Notes under the pieces: generated by a model
Database searches by the model: none
Seen by the model: only the letters and a program-made list of their open reading frames with translations
What the model was told of the DNA's origin: nothing
Translations under genes and position numbers: made by a program
DNA from: Hyphomicrobiales bacterium
GTDB taxonomy: Bacteria > Pseudomonadota > Alphaproteobacteria > Rhizobiales > Rhizobiaceae
Assembly (NCBI GenBank): GCA_900469615.1
Contig: UBYA01000010.1
Coordinates: 344,248-408,247, forward strand
Reading direction: 5' to 3'
Length of the DNA stretch: 64,000 nucleotides
Shown here: piece by piece, positions 48,921 to 57,136 of the stretch
How the letters are laid out: each line of letters begins with the position of its first letter
Numbering within the stretch: position 1 is the first letter of the stretch

Positions 48921-49193
48921 CGTGGTCCCAACGGCTTCCGAACAGTACAACACCTTGATCAAATTATGGTTGCCATTGCAAGCAGTCCATTCGTCGCAAG
49001 GCCGAAAACACTTTTCACAATTTGGTAACGATTGCGTACTTCCGACCTCATCCAATCGTCTATCGGCCACCCTCCGGCGACAAAACAATCCGCGGATTTC
49101 TTAAATTCTTTACTTTACACCCATGCCCGCCTGTCGCATCCATTCCCACCGCAACCATTGAAATGAAGCAGCTTGACTGCGAGGAGGATCCCC
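48921..49193. other. Divergent region between the DjlA-like gene and pfp
   Basis: About 270 bases without a gene. GCGAGGAGGATCC just before 49194 is the ribosome-binding site of pfp. No clear operator is seen. Confidence 0.5.
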
Positions 49194-50405
49194 ATGGCCA
49201 AACAGAAAGTCGCAATGCTCACTGCCGGCGGATTGGCGCCCTGCCTGTCCTCCGCCGTTGGCGGGTTGATCCAGCGCTACACCGACGTGGCTCCCGATCT
49301 CGACATCGTCGCCTATCGCTCCGGCTACCAAGGGGTTCTGCTCGGCGACAGCATCGAAGTGACGCCGGCCATGCGCGAACGGGCTTATCTGCTGCACCGG
49401 TATGGTGGCTCGCCGATCGGCAACAGCCGCGTCAAGCTCACCAACATAGCCGACTGCGTCAAGCGCGGCCTGGTCAAGGAAGGCGAAAACCCGCTGCGCG
49501 TCGCGGCCGAACGGCTTGCCTCCGACGGCGTTACCATCCTTCACACGATCGGCGGCGACGACACGAATACCACGGCGGCCGACCTTGCCGCCTATCTCGG
49601 CGCCAACGGCTATGACCTGACCGTCGTCGGCCTGCCGAAGACCGTCGACAACGACATCGTACCGATCCGCCAGTCTCTCGGCGCCTGGACGGCGGCCGAA
49701 GTCGGCGCGCACTTCTTCGATAACGTCAGCAACGAACAGACGGCCGCGCCGCGCACCCTCGTCATTCACGAAGTGATGGGCCGCCACTGCGGCTGGCTGA
49801 CGGCGGCGACCGCCCGCGCCTATATCCAGAAGAGCAGCGCCAACGAATATGTCGAAGGCTTCATGATGAACGCCGAGATGAAGAGCATCGACGGCCTCTA
49901 TCTGCCGGAAATGGCATTCGACATCGAAGCGGAAGGCGAGCGGCTGCGTGCGATCATGGAAAGGACCGGCCAGGTCACGCTCTTCGTATCGGAAGGCGCC
50001 GGCCTCGACGCCATCGTCGCCGAACGCGAAGCCTCCGGCGAAAGCGTGAAGCGCGATGCCTTCGGCCATGTGAAGATCGACACCATCAACGTCGGCGGCT
50101 GGTTCCAGAAGCAGTTCGCCTCGATCATCGGCGCCGAACGTTCCATGGTGCAGAAGTCGGGCTATTTCGCACGCTCCGCTCCGGCAAACGGCGAGGATCT
50201 CCGTCTGATCCAGGGCATGGTCGACCTCGCTGTGGAAAGCGCGCTCAATAAGGTATCCGGCGTTACCGGACATGACGAAGGCCAGGGCGGCAAGCTGCGC
50301 GCCATCGAGTTCCCCCGCATCAAGGGCGGCAAGGCCTTCGATATCTCCACGCAATGGTTCGCCGATGTCATGGATCACATCGGGCAGAGATATACACAGG
50401 CCTGA
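49194..50405 (+). CDS. pfp: Pyrophosphate--fructose 6-phosphate 1-phosphotransferase
   Basis: A 403-residue phosphofructokinase that uses pyrophosphate instead of ATP, reversibly, between fructose 6-phosphate and fructose 1,6-bisphosphate. The donor signature IGGDDTNTTAADLA has Asp in the position occupied by Gly in ATP enzymes (GGDD, 120-123), and PKTVDNDI has Lys149 instead of Gly; both are hallmarks of PPi specificity. MGRHCGWLTAATA is the sugar-phosphate site. GAGGAGGATCCCC precedes the ATG. Rhizobia usually lack ATP-PfkA, so this enzyme matters for hexose and gluconeogenic flux. Confidence 0.95.
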   Translation: MAKQKVAMLTAGGLAPCLSSAVGGLIQRYTDVAPDLDIVAYRSGYQGVLLGDSIEVTPAMRERAYLLHRYGGSPIGNSRVKLTNIADCVKRGLVKEGENPLRVAAERLASDGVTILHTIGGDDTNTTAADLAAYLGANGYDLTVVGLPKTVDNDIVPIRQSLGAWTAAEVGAHFFDNVSNEQTAAPRTLVIHEVMGRHCGWLTAATARAYIQKSSANEYVEGFMMNAEMKSIDGLYLPEMAFDIEAEGERLRAIMERTGQVTLFVSEGAGLDAIVAEREASGESVKRDAFGHVKIDTINVGGWFQKQFASIIGAERSMVQKSGYFARSAPANGEDLRLIQGMVDLAVESALNKVSGVTGHDEGQGGKLRAIEFPRIKGGKAFDISTQWFADVMDHIGQRYTQA

Positions 50406-50505
50406 TCGATCGATCATCATGCTGCCTGATCTGTGATCAAGCGGATTGACGGATTGCAAATCCGATGTCTTTGCTGGCGGCGAAAAAGGAATAGAGGAGG
50501 ATTCC

Positions 50506-51141
50506 ATGTCCATCGAAACCTGGCTCGCTTTCGCCGCCGCGTCCTGCATCATGCTGGCCATACCGGGTCCGACCATTCTCCTTGTCATATCCTATGCGCT
50601 CGGCCACGGCCGCAAGACGGCCCTGGCGACCGTGACCGGCGTCACTTTGGGCGATTTTACGGCAATGACCGCCTCGCTGGCCGGTCTGGGCGCCCTCCTT
50701 GCCACATCGGCGACACTATTCACGATTCTCAAACTGATCGGTGCGGCCTACCTCGTTTTCCTCGGAATCAAGCTCTGGAGAGCCCCTATCGTGACGGGCC
50801 CGATGGGCGATAACGACAATCTCCCGGAGGAAAAACCGTTAAAAATCATGTTGCACGCCTACGTTGTAACCGCCCTCAATCCGAAGAGTATCGTTTTCTT
50901 CATTGCGTTCGTGCCGCAATTTCTGGACATGTCGAAGCCGTTTCTTGAGCAAACGCTTATTTTGGAGGCAACTTTCCTCACTTTGGCGGCATTGAACTCG
51001 TTGGTCTACGTATTCGTAGCCGACATGGCACGCGGCTTCATCCGCAAGGCAAGCGTGCAACGCGCCGTCAACAGAACGGGCGGAACCCTGTTGATTGCAG
51101 CCGGTGCCGTGACCGCCGGATATCGCCGGATGGCTGCTTGA
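50506..51141 (+). CDS. LysE/RhtB family amino-acid exporter
   Basis: A 211-residue inner-membrane exporter with six helices. AIPGPTILLVISYALGHGRKTAL in helix 1 with the conserved GP, GVTLGDFTAMTASLAGLGALLA in helix 2, AAYLVFLGIKLWRA in helix 3 and NPKSIVFFIAFVPQFLD in helix 4 are the LysE signature. Substrate is unknown (homoserine/threonine or similar amino acids are typical). ATG 50506 has GAGGAGGA upstream; the same frame extends 20 codons further without support. Confidence 0.9.
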   Translation: MSIETWLAFAAASCIMLAIPGPTILLVISYALGHGRKTALATVTGVTLGDFTAMTASLAGLGALLATSATLFTILKLIGAAYLVFLGIKLWRAPIVTGPMGDNDNLPEEKPLKIMLHAYVVTALNPKSIVFFIAFVPQFLDMSKPFLEQTLILEATFLTLAALNSLVYVFVADMARGFIRKASVQRAVNRTGGTLLIAAGAVTAGYRRMAA

Positions 51142-51201
51142 GGCGGTGCAGGGTTGCGGCGCGATCACGGATAGGTTAATGGGGATTCATAATTTTATCG
51201 A

Positions 51202-51237
51202 TCCTGTGACCGAATTTGGCGGTCCTGTGGCCGAATT
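51202..51237. promoter_or_regulatory. Tandem direct repeat upstream of the SLT lipoprotein gene
   Basis: TCCTGTGACCGAATT (51202-51216) and TCCTGTGGCCGAATT (51223-51237) differ at one base and repeat every 21 bp, two helical turns. They are 38 bases or more before the ATG at 51275. Same-face spacing fits a dimeric or tandem protein site; no known motif is recognised. Confidence 0.5.
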
Positions 51238-51274
51238 GCATCGAAATTAGGTTTGGCTTTTCGAAAGTGACAGA

Positions 51275-52426
51275 ATGGTAGCGATCGGATTTCCCAGCCT
51301 GAAGCGCAGTGTTGCCTTGTCGGCAATGATGTGCGGCGCTCTCGCCGGGTGTGCAAGCACTCAGCAGCAGACGTCTCAGGCAGAACTCCCGTCGGCACAC
51401 ACCAACGTGCCGCATCCGAATACGGCCCTGACCGCAACCGGTACAGCCTCCCCCGCGGGCGGTGCCACAACGGTTGCGGCAGTGCCGGCATCTTCTGGAC
51501 AGCAGCAACAGGTGGCATTGGCAAAATCCGGCCGCGTCACGCCCGGCGTGATGAATAACGGCACCGTAAATCAGCAGCAGATCGATGCGGCACAGGCTCG
51601 CCTGGGCGCCTCTGCGGCAACGGCGGTGAATGCCCCCAACCAGGGGACCGCCGCAATTGCCGCGGCGACGGGTGCGACTGCCGCCGATCCTTCGACGGCT
51701 GCGGCCTATGCGTCGTCCGATGTGCCGCTCGTGCCGTCCGTGGTCGCCATCCCCGTGCCCAATCCATCACGCCCCGGCGATGCCGCTTTGACGCCGGTCT
51801 CGGCGGCCATGGCTCAGGGTGAGCCGACCATTCCGATGACGTCGGATGTCGCCGCCATTCAGGTTGCCGTTCCGACGCCGCGTCCCGATTCCGTGGCGCA
51901 GGCCGAAGTCGCCTTCGCCACACCGGCGCAAATGGGCCTCGCGCACTATGCGGACAACCGCATGCGTTATGACTTCAATTTCGACAGCAGCGGCCCGACG
52001 GTCGTTCCTGCGGTGATGACCATACCGAATTACGATTCCGACGTGCCGGCAGAGGAAAAGAGCTACGTCTCGAAGCTCATCCAGAAATACGCCAAGCTCT
52101 ACGAAATTCCGGAATCCCTGATCCATCGCGTGGTTCACCGCGAGAGCCGCTACAATCCGAAGGCCTACAACCGGGCGGGTTATTTCGGCCTGATGCAGAT
52201 CAAGTACAATACGGCCAAGTCCATGGGCTACGAAGGTCCGCCATCCGGCCTCCTCGATGCCGAAACCAACATCAAATACGCCGCCAAATATCTGCGCGGC
52301 GCCTGGATGACGGCGGACAGCAAGGCCACGAACAAGGAAACCAACGCTGTCCAGCTCTATGCTCGTGGCTACTACTACGATGCCAAGCGCAAGGGCCTGA
52401 CGGACGTCGCCAACGGCAATTACTGA
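51275..52426 (+). CDS. Lytic transglycosylase lipoprotein, SLT domain
   Basis: A 383-residue envelope lipoprotein: signal peptide with lipobox LAGC (Cys26), a long Ala/Thr/Pro-rich, low-complexity spacer (about 30-250), then an SLT domain with catalytic E290 in VVHRESRYNPKAYN, GYFGLMQIKYNTAKSMGY and the C-terminal ARGYYYDAKRKG. It should cut glycan strands from an outer-membrane or inner-membrane anchor. The spacer may cross the periplasm. The ATG at 51275 has only a weak GAAAGTGACAG before it. A tandem repeat upstream could control it. Confidence 0.9.
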   Translation: MVAIGFPSLKRSVALSAMMCGALAGCASTQQQTSQAELPSAHTNVPHPNTALTATGTASPAGGATTVAAVPASSGQQQQVALAKSGRVTPGVMNNGTVNQQQIDAAQARLGASAATAVNAPNQGTAAIAAATGATAADPSTAAAYASSDVPLVPSVVAIPVPNPSRPGDAALTPVSAAMAQGEPTIPMTSDVAAIQVAVPTPRPDSVAQAEVAFATPAQMGLAHYADNRMRYDFNFDSSGPTVVPAVMTIPNYDSDVPAEEKSYVSKLIQKYAKLYEIPESLIHRVVHRESRYNPKAYNRAGYFGLMQIKYNTAKSMGYEGPPSGLLDAETNIKYAAKYLRGAWMTADSKATNKETNAVQLYARGYYYDAKRKGLTDVANGNY

Positions 52427-52449
52427 TTGACCCGGATACTCTGAAAATT

Positions 52450-52504
52450 GGCCTGAAGCGCATCGCGATCCCGTTTGAGTCGCAGGTTACGCTTCAGGCC
52501 TTTT
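52450..52504 (+). terminator. Terminator of the SLT lipoprotein gene
   Basis: GGCCTGAAGCG and CGCTTCAGGCC form a perfect 11-bp stem with a 29-base loop, then TTTTAAG. It begins 24 bases after the stop and faces the convergent hydrolase gene. Confidence 0.75.
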
Positions 52505-52552
52505 AAGTCTTGCGCGCAACTGCCGGAAAACCGACGTCGCGCCCGACATGCC

Positions 52553-53941
52553 TTAATTGGAAACCGGCTTTATCGCATCCATGATCCGCTTCAGCAGGAT
52601 TTGCGGCCGATAATCGGCCCATTCCGGCGTCAACCCCATGCGCACGACGACGAGATTGGCCGATGGTACGATGGCGACCGTTTGGCCATCGTGACCGCTC
52701 ATCCAGAACGTATCCGCCGGCAGGCCGAATTGCGCATTCGAACCGCCGGGACCCGCAAGCCAGGCCTGAACCTGCGAATAGACGCCCTCCGAAGCCTTTG
52801 TCGGAGTGCGCATGGCTCCGACAAATCCCTCCGGCAGCAGGCGCCGCCCATTCCAGACCCCATCCTGTAGCAGAAACAGGCCAAAACGAGCCCAATCGCG
52901 GGCGCTGGCGTAGAGATAGGAGCTTCCGACGAAGGTTCCGCGCTCATCCGCCTCGAAAACGGCGCTGTACATGCCGAGCGGCCCGAAAAGTGCCTCGCGC
53001 GGATAGGAAATGGCGGCGCTCAGATTAGGCAGCCGATTCATCCAGAGGCGTGAAAGCAGGGTTGCTGTGCCGCTGGAATAGTTGAAACGTTCGCCGGGTG
53101 CGGCCACCTGGCGGGCATTGGCCGTGATGCTGGTCGTATCCGGATCGAGATAGAGCATGCGCGTTACATCCGACACGCTGCCATAGGACTCGTTGAAGGC
53201 AAGGCCGCTCTCCATGGCGAGGAGGTCGCTGAGCTTGATATCCTTGCGCGAGTCCGCGTTCCACTGCGGCAGAAGGTTTTGATCGTCGAAAGACATGCGT
53301 CCGGCCAGCATAAGGCGACCGATGATGGCGGCATTCACCGTCTTGGTCATCGACCAGCCGATCAGCGGCATTGCTTTGTTGAAGCCATCGCCATAGGCCT
53401 CGGCGACGATATGCCCGTTCTTGACGACGACGATCGCGCGCATCGCCGGCCCTGCGAGTTCCGGATTCGACACGAGATCGGCAAGCTTCTCCCCCTCTTC
53501 GCCCTGCCCGACATTGACCGCCTCACCGTTCGGCCACAGCGCATCGCTTTTCGGCACCTTGACCTTGTTCAGGAAAACGGCGCTGCGAGCGGCCTGCAAA
53601 TCGCCGTCGGGCACGGTCGCGCAACCGAGTGCCCCGCGATAAAGCGCATGGTTCGGCGCAAACAATCCCAGGAAACGAGCCGTGACAACGCCTTCGTCGC
53701 GATCGACGGACACGCGAATGAGCTTCAGCGCCGGATTGCCGGGGGCCTGCACGTCCTCGTCCAGCACCGCATCCGGATCGCGTTTGGCAACGAAGGTATT
53801 CGAGCAGACGATCTTGGCCGCATAGCCGTCGCCGACCTTGAGCAGTTCCGGCGGATAAATGGAAAGCCAGATGGCTCCGCCGGCGACAATGATCAGCAGC
53901 AAAACAGCAAGAGCCCCGATCACTCTCAAGATCAAGCGCAT
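52553..53941 (-). CDS. Beta-lactamase-fold serine hydrolase (class C related)
   Basis: A 462-residue membrane-anchored protein with an N-terminal helix (about residues 3-24) and a serine beta-lactamase-like domain. The active serine motif is S197-M-T-K in GWSMTKTVN; YSSG in FNYSSGTATLL takes the place of YxN, and SGHDGQT is the third motif (HxG rather than KTG). These features are those of esterase/DD-peptidase-like relatives (for example 6-aminohexanoate hydrolase) more than true AmpC. The ATG at 53941 with GGAGGG upstream is preferred over 53974. Function is uncertain. Confidence 0.82.
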   Translation of the reverse strand: MRLILRVIGALAVLLLIIVAGGAIWLSIYPPELLKVGDGYAAKIVCSNTFVAKRDPDAVLDEDVQAPGNPALKLIRVSVDRDEGVVTARFLGLFAPNHALYRGALGCATVPDGDLQAARSAVFLNKVKVPKSDALWPNGEAVNVGQGEEGEKLADLVSNPELAGPAMRAIVVVKNGHIVAEAYGDGFNKAMPLIGWSMTKTVNAAIIGRLMLAGRMSFDDQNLLPQWNADSRKDIKLSDLLAMESGLAFNESYGSVSDVTRMLYLDPDTTSITANARQVAAPGERFNYSSGTATLLSRLWMNRLPNLSAAISYPREALFGPLGMYSAVFEADERGTFVGSSYLYASARDWARFGLFLLQDGVWNGRRLLPEGFVGAMRTPTKASEGVYSQVQAWLAGPGGSNAQFGLPADTFWMSGHDGQTVAIVPSANLVVVRMGLTPEWADYRPQILLKRIMDAIKPVSN

Positions 53942-54065
53942 GTAACACACCCTCCAGAAGGTACGCGGAGACAATCAGGAAACCTAGCAAGATGAAAGGG
54001 CCTATCATAGCTGCAGCTTCCCCCATATATGCCGGAGCGCATTTCCACCGATCCGCCAACAGTCC

Positions 54066-54083
54066 ACGTCATCAGACTGTAGC
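54066..54083 (+). promoter_or_regulatory. Possible Pho box upstream of btaA
   Basis: ACGTCAT-CAGA-CTGTAGC resembles the PhoB consensus CTGTCAT-N4-CTGTCAT (nine of 14 matches in the arms), about 50 bases before the btaA start. BtaAB lipids replace phospholipids when phosphate is limiting in rhizobia, so a Pho box is expected; this match is only moderate. Confidence 0.4.
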
Positions 54084-54132
54084 ATTGCCGGGTTACACGC
54101 CCTGAAACTCTCAAATCGGTGACAAGACTCAG

Positions 54133-55380
54133 ATGACGGAATTCGCCCCGGATGCCGGTCTCCAGAAGAACCGGAAACTCAAGGACGCTCTGCTGCAGCA
54201 CAAGGCTCTGTCCAAGGCGGGCTTCTCCGAGCGCCTGTTCGGGATGTTGTTTTCCGGTCTCGTCTATCCGCAAATATGGGAAGATCCCGACATCGACATG
54301 GAAGCGATGGAGCTTCAATCGCATCACCGTATCGTCACCATCGGCTCCGGCGGCTGCAACATGCTCGCCTACCTCTCCCGAAGCCCGGCATCCATCGACG
54401 TCGTCGATCTCAATCGTCACCATATCGCACTGAACAAGCTGAAACTCGCAGCCTTCCGCCTCCTGCCCGGCCACGCGGATCTCGTGCGCTTCTTCGGAAT
54501 GCCGGACATCGCCGCCAACAGCCAGGCTTACGACAGCTTCATCGCACCGCGCCTTGACACGGCAACCGCGGCCTACTGGGGCGGCCGCGACGTCTATGGC
54601 CGCCGCCGTATCACGGTCTTCAATCGCAACATCTACAAGACCGGCCTGCTCGGGCGCTTCATCGGGGCGGCCCATGTCCTGGCGCGCCTGCACGGCGTTC
54701 GCCTCGACAGGATGACGGAAGCGCGCACCATGCGCGAGCAGCGCCAGTTCTTCGAAGAGGAAATCGCCCCGATCTTCAACAAGCGGGCGGTCCGGTGGCT
54801 GCTCGGCCGCAAGAGCTCGCTCTTCGGCCTCGGCATTCCGCCGCAGCAGTACGACGAACTCGCAAGCCTTGCCGGCGACGATTCCATCTCCTCGGTGCTG
54901 AAGCACCGCCTGGAGAAGCTTGCCTGTCACTTTCCGATGCGCGACAATTATTTCGCATGGCAGGCGTTCGCACGCCGCTATCCCGGCCAGCATCAAGGCC
55001 CGCTGCCCACCTATCTCAAGCCGGAAAACTATGCGGCGATCCGCGCCAATGCCGATCGAGTGGATGTGCATCATGCCAACTTCACGGAATTGCTGGCCTC
55101 CAAGCCCGCCGCGTCGCGTGACCGTTATATCCTCCTCGACGCACAGGACTGGATGACCGACGAACAGCTCAACAGCCTCTGGGCCGAGATAACCCGCACG
55201 GCGCGCGAAGGCGCCCGCGTTATCTTCCGCACGGCAGCGGAAAAGAGCATCATCGAGGGCCGCCTGTCTCCGGCCATTCGCGACCAGTGGGTTTACTTCG
55301 AGGAGCGCTCGCGGGAGCTCAACGCGCGCGATCGCTCCGCCATCTACGGCGGCTTCCATATCTACGGGAAAAAAGCGTGA
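54133..55380 (+). CDS. btaA: SAM:diacylglycerol 3-amino-3-carboxypropyltransferase
   Basis: A 415-residue enzyme that moves the aminocarboxypropyl group of SAM onto diacylglycerol, the first step of diacylglyceryl-trimethylhomoserine (DGTS) betaine lipid synthesis. The DUF3419/BtaA features are visible: GLVYPQIWEDPDIDMEAM, the SAM-binding HRIVTIGSGGCNMLAYL with VVDLNRHHIALNKLKL, and VDVHHANFTELLA with ILLDAQDWMTDEQLNSLW. The btaB gene overlaps its stop, exactly as in Sinorhizobium and Rhodobacter. A candidate Pho box lies upstream. Confidence 0.94.
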   Translation: MTEFAPDAGLQKNRKLKDALLQHKALSKAGFSERLFGMLFSGLVYPQIWEDPDIDMEAMELQSHHRIVTIGSGGCNMLAYLSRSPASIDVVDLNRHHIALNKLKLAAFRLLPGHADLVRFFGMPDIAANSQAYDSFIAPRLDTATAAYWGGRDVYGRRRITVFNRNIYKTGLLGRFIGAAHVLARLHGVRLDRMTEARTMREQRQFFEEEIAPIFNKRAVRWLLGRKSSLFGLGIPPQQYDELASLAGDDSISSVLKHRLEKLACHFPMRDNYFAWQAFARRYPGQHQGPLPTYLKPENYAAIRANADRVDVHHANFTELLASKPAASRDRYILLDAQDWMTDEQLNSLWAEITRTAREGARVIFRTAAEKSIIEGRLSPAIRDQWVYFEERSRELNARDRSAIYGGFHIYGKKA

Positions 55381-56051
55381 GCCGGGCGGATACGAGCGCA
55401 GAAACCGGCGTGAACAGCCATGCCAGGTTGATGGACGGCATGTACCGCTATCAGCGCCATATCTATGATCTCACTCGCAAATACTACCTCTTCGGGCGCG
55501 ATCGCACCATCGAGCATCTGGATGTGCCCGTCGGCGGTTCGCTGCTGGAAGTCGGCTGCGGGACGGGCCGCAACATGTTGCTCGCTTACCGACGCTTCCC
55601 CTCCGCCCGCTTTTACGGACTCGATATTTCGCGGGAGATGCTGATCTCGGCACGCAGCAATTTCCGTGGCCTGAAGCAGATGCCGGATTTCCGCGTTGCG
55701 GATGCAACGGCTTTTTCATCCGCCGATTTCGGTGTTGGCGGCTTCGATCGCGTCATGATTTCCTATGCCCTGTCGATGATCCCCGATTGGCAGAAAGCTG
55801 TCGATGCATCGCTCGACGCGATTGCGCCGGGCGGCGAGCTGCATATCGTCGATTTCGGTCAGCAGGAAGGCTTGCCGGGCTGGTTCAGGGCCGTGCTCAA
55901 AGGCTGGCTGAAGAAGTTCCACGTCACGCCCCGCGCCGATCTCCTGACCGTTCTGGAAGAAAAAGCCCTGGCCCGGGGAATGATGCTGAAAATCGAGAAA
56001 ATCGGCCGCGGCTATGCCTGGAGAGCCGTTGTCATCCGGCATGGCGCCTGA
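55377..56051 (+). CDS. btaB: Diacylglycerylhomoserine N-methyltransferase
   Basis: A 224-residue SAM-dependent methyltransferase that trimethylates the product of BtaA to give DGTS. The SAM motif SLLEVGCGTGRNM (G60 to G64) is followed by FYGLDISREML and the PGGELHIVDFGQQEG post-motif. The start is taken as GTG at 55377, overlapping the btaA stop (GTGA); an ATG at 55431 is a fallback, but would remove about 18 N-terminal residues. It is translationally coupled with btaA. Confidence 0.92.
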   Translation: MSRADTSAETGVNSHARLMDGMYRYQRHIYDLTRKYYLFGRDRTIEHLDVPVGGSLLEVGCGTGRNMLLAYRRFPSARFYGLDISREMLISARSNFRGLKQMPDFRVADATAFSSADFGVGGFDRVMISYALSMIPDWQKAVDASLDAIAPGGELHIVDFGQQEGLPGWFRAVLKGWLKKFHVTPRADLLTVLEEKALARGMMLKIEKIGRGYAWRAVVIRHGA

Positions 56052-56265
56052 GTAGCAGCGGATTCCGACGGGAAATCCGGCCGCGGAATAGGCCAAGCAT
56101 AAGAATTTGCTTGAAGATAACGCATTTTTTACGTTGATATGGTGAATAAAGTGGCAAGACCGGCTGGCAGCAGCATGGTCCGCCGCTCTTTCGGATTTCA
56201 GGGGACCATATTACGGAAGCCAAGTCTTGGGGCAACAAAATCACTCGCGCCATAACAGGATACCC
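56052..56265. other. Intergenic region between btaB and the GH25 gene
   Basis: AT-richer than its surroundings, with no gene or strong terminator. ACGCATTTTTTACG at 56120-56133 is a short AT patch that could sit in the promoter of the lysozyme gene. Confidence 0.3.
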
Positions 56266-57057
56266 ATGCGCCGGCTTCTGGCATGCTTACTGCCGCTCGC
56301 CTTTTTCTTGAACGGCTGCACGACGGGTTATGACGCCCTTTCGACGACAGCCATTCCCAAGACCAGATTCAGCGATATGAAGCCGCAGGATTTCGGCCGC
56401 GATCATCCGCAGCGCCATCCCATCCATGGCATCGATATTTCCAAATGGCAGGGCGATATCGACTGGCAGGCCGTCAAGGGTGCGGGGGTTGCCTTCGTCT
56501 TCATCAAGGCGACGGAAGGCAAAGACCGGATCGATCCGCGCTTCACCGAATACTGGAATGAAGCGAGCGCCGCAGGCCTGCTGCACGCGCCCTATCATTT
56601 CTTTTATTTCTGCTCCACCGCCGACGAGCAGGCCGATTGGTTCATCCGCAACGTGCCGAAGGATGCCATGGCGCTTCCGCCTGTTGTCGATGTCGAATGG
56701 AACCCCGGCTCCCCCACCTGCCGCACCAGACCGGCCCCCGAAACGGTGCGAACGGAAATCAAGCGGTTCATGGATCGCCTGCAGGCCTATTACGGCAAGC
56801 GCCCTATCATCTATACTTCGGTCGACTTCCACCGCCAGAATCTTGTCGGCTATTTCAAGGACTATCAGTTCTGGGTGCGCTCGGTCGCCAAGCATCCCAG
56901 GGAGATCTACGCGGATCGCAGCTGGGCCTTCTGGCAATATACATCGACGGGAATCATCCCCGGCATCAAAGGACCGACGGACATCAATGTTTTCGCCGGC
57001 TCCGAGCAGAACTGGCAAAACTGGGTGGCCGCAGTAGAGAAGCAAGGAAATTCTTAA
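56266..57057 (+). CDS. GH25-family lysozyme lipoprotein
   Basis: A 263-residue lipoprotein: signal MRRLLACLLPLAFFLNGC with lipobox LNGC (Cys18) followed by a GH25 muramidase barrel. Catalytic-site landmarks are HGIDISKWQGDIDW (D57 region), FIKATEGKDRID and VVDVEW (D142, E144), which correspond to the DXE motif of the Chalaropsis-type lysozyme fold. The C-terminal WAFWQYTSTG is also typical. It would hydrolyse MurNAc-GlcNAc bonds in the periplasm. ATG 56266 with AGGA upstream fits the signal peptide; a longer form from 56227 does not. Confidence 0.9.
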   Translation: MRRLLACLLPLAFFLNGCTTGYDALSTTAIPKTRFSDMKPQDFGRDHPQRHPIHGIDISKWQGDIDWQAVKGAGVAFVFIKATEGKDRIDPRFTEYWNEASAAGLLHAPYHFFYFCSTADEQADWFIRNVPKDAMALPPVVDVEWNPGSPTCRTRPAPETVRTEIKRFMDRLQAYYGKRPIIYTSVDFHRQNLVGYFKDYQFWVRSVAKHPREIYADRSWAFWQYTSTGIIPGIKGPTDINVFAGSEQNWQNWVAAVEKQGNS

Positions 57058-57136
57058 TACTGAGCCCACTTCACTCTTGCTTATGTCACAATCTTCTGTG
57101 AAAGCGACCCTATTCTATCATCAGGAAGGATCGCTC

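Noticed and set aside
49110..50588. 492-codon minus-strand frame opposite pfp
   Set aside because: Antisense shadow of a clear PPi-phosphofructokinase with strong ribosome-binding site.
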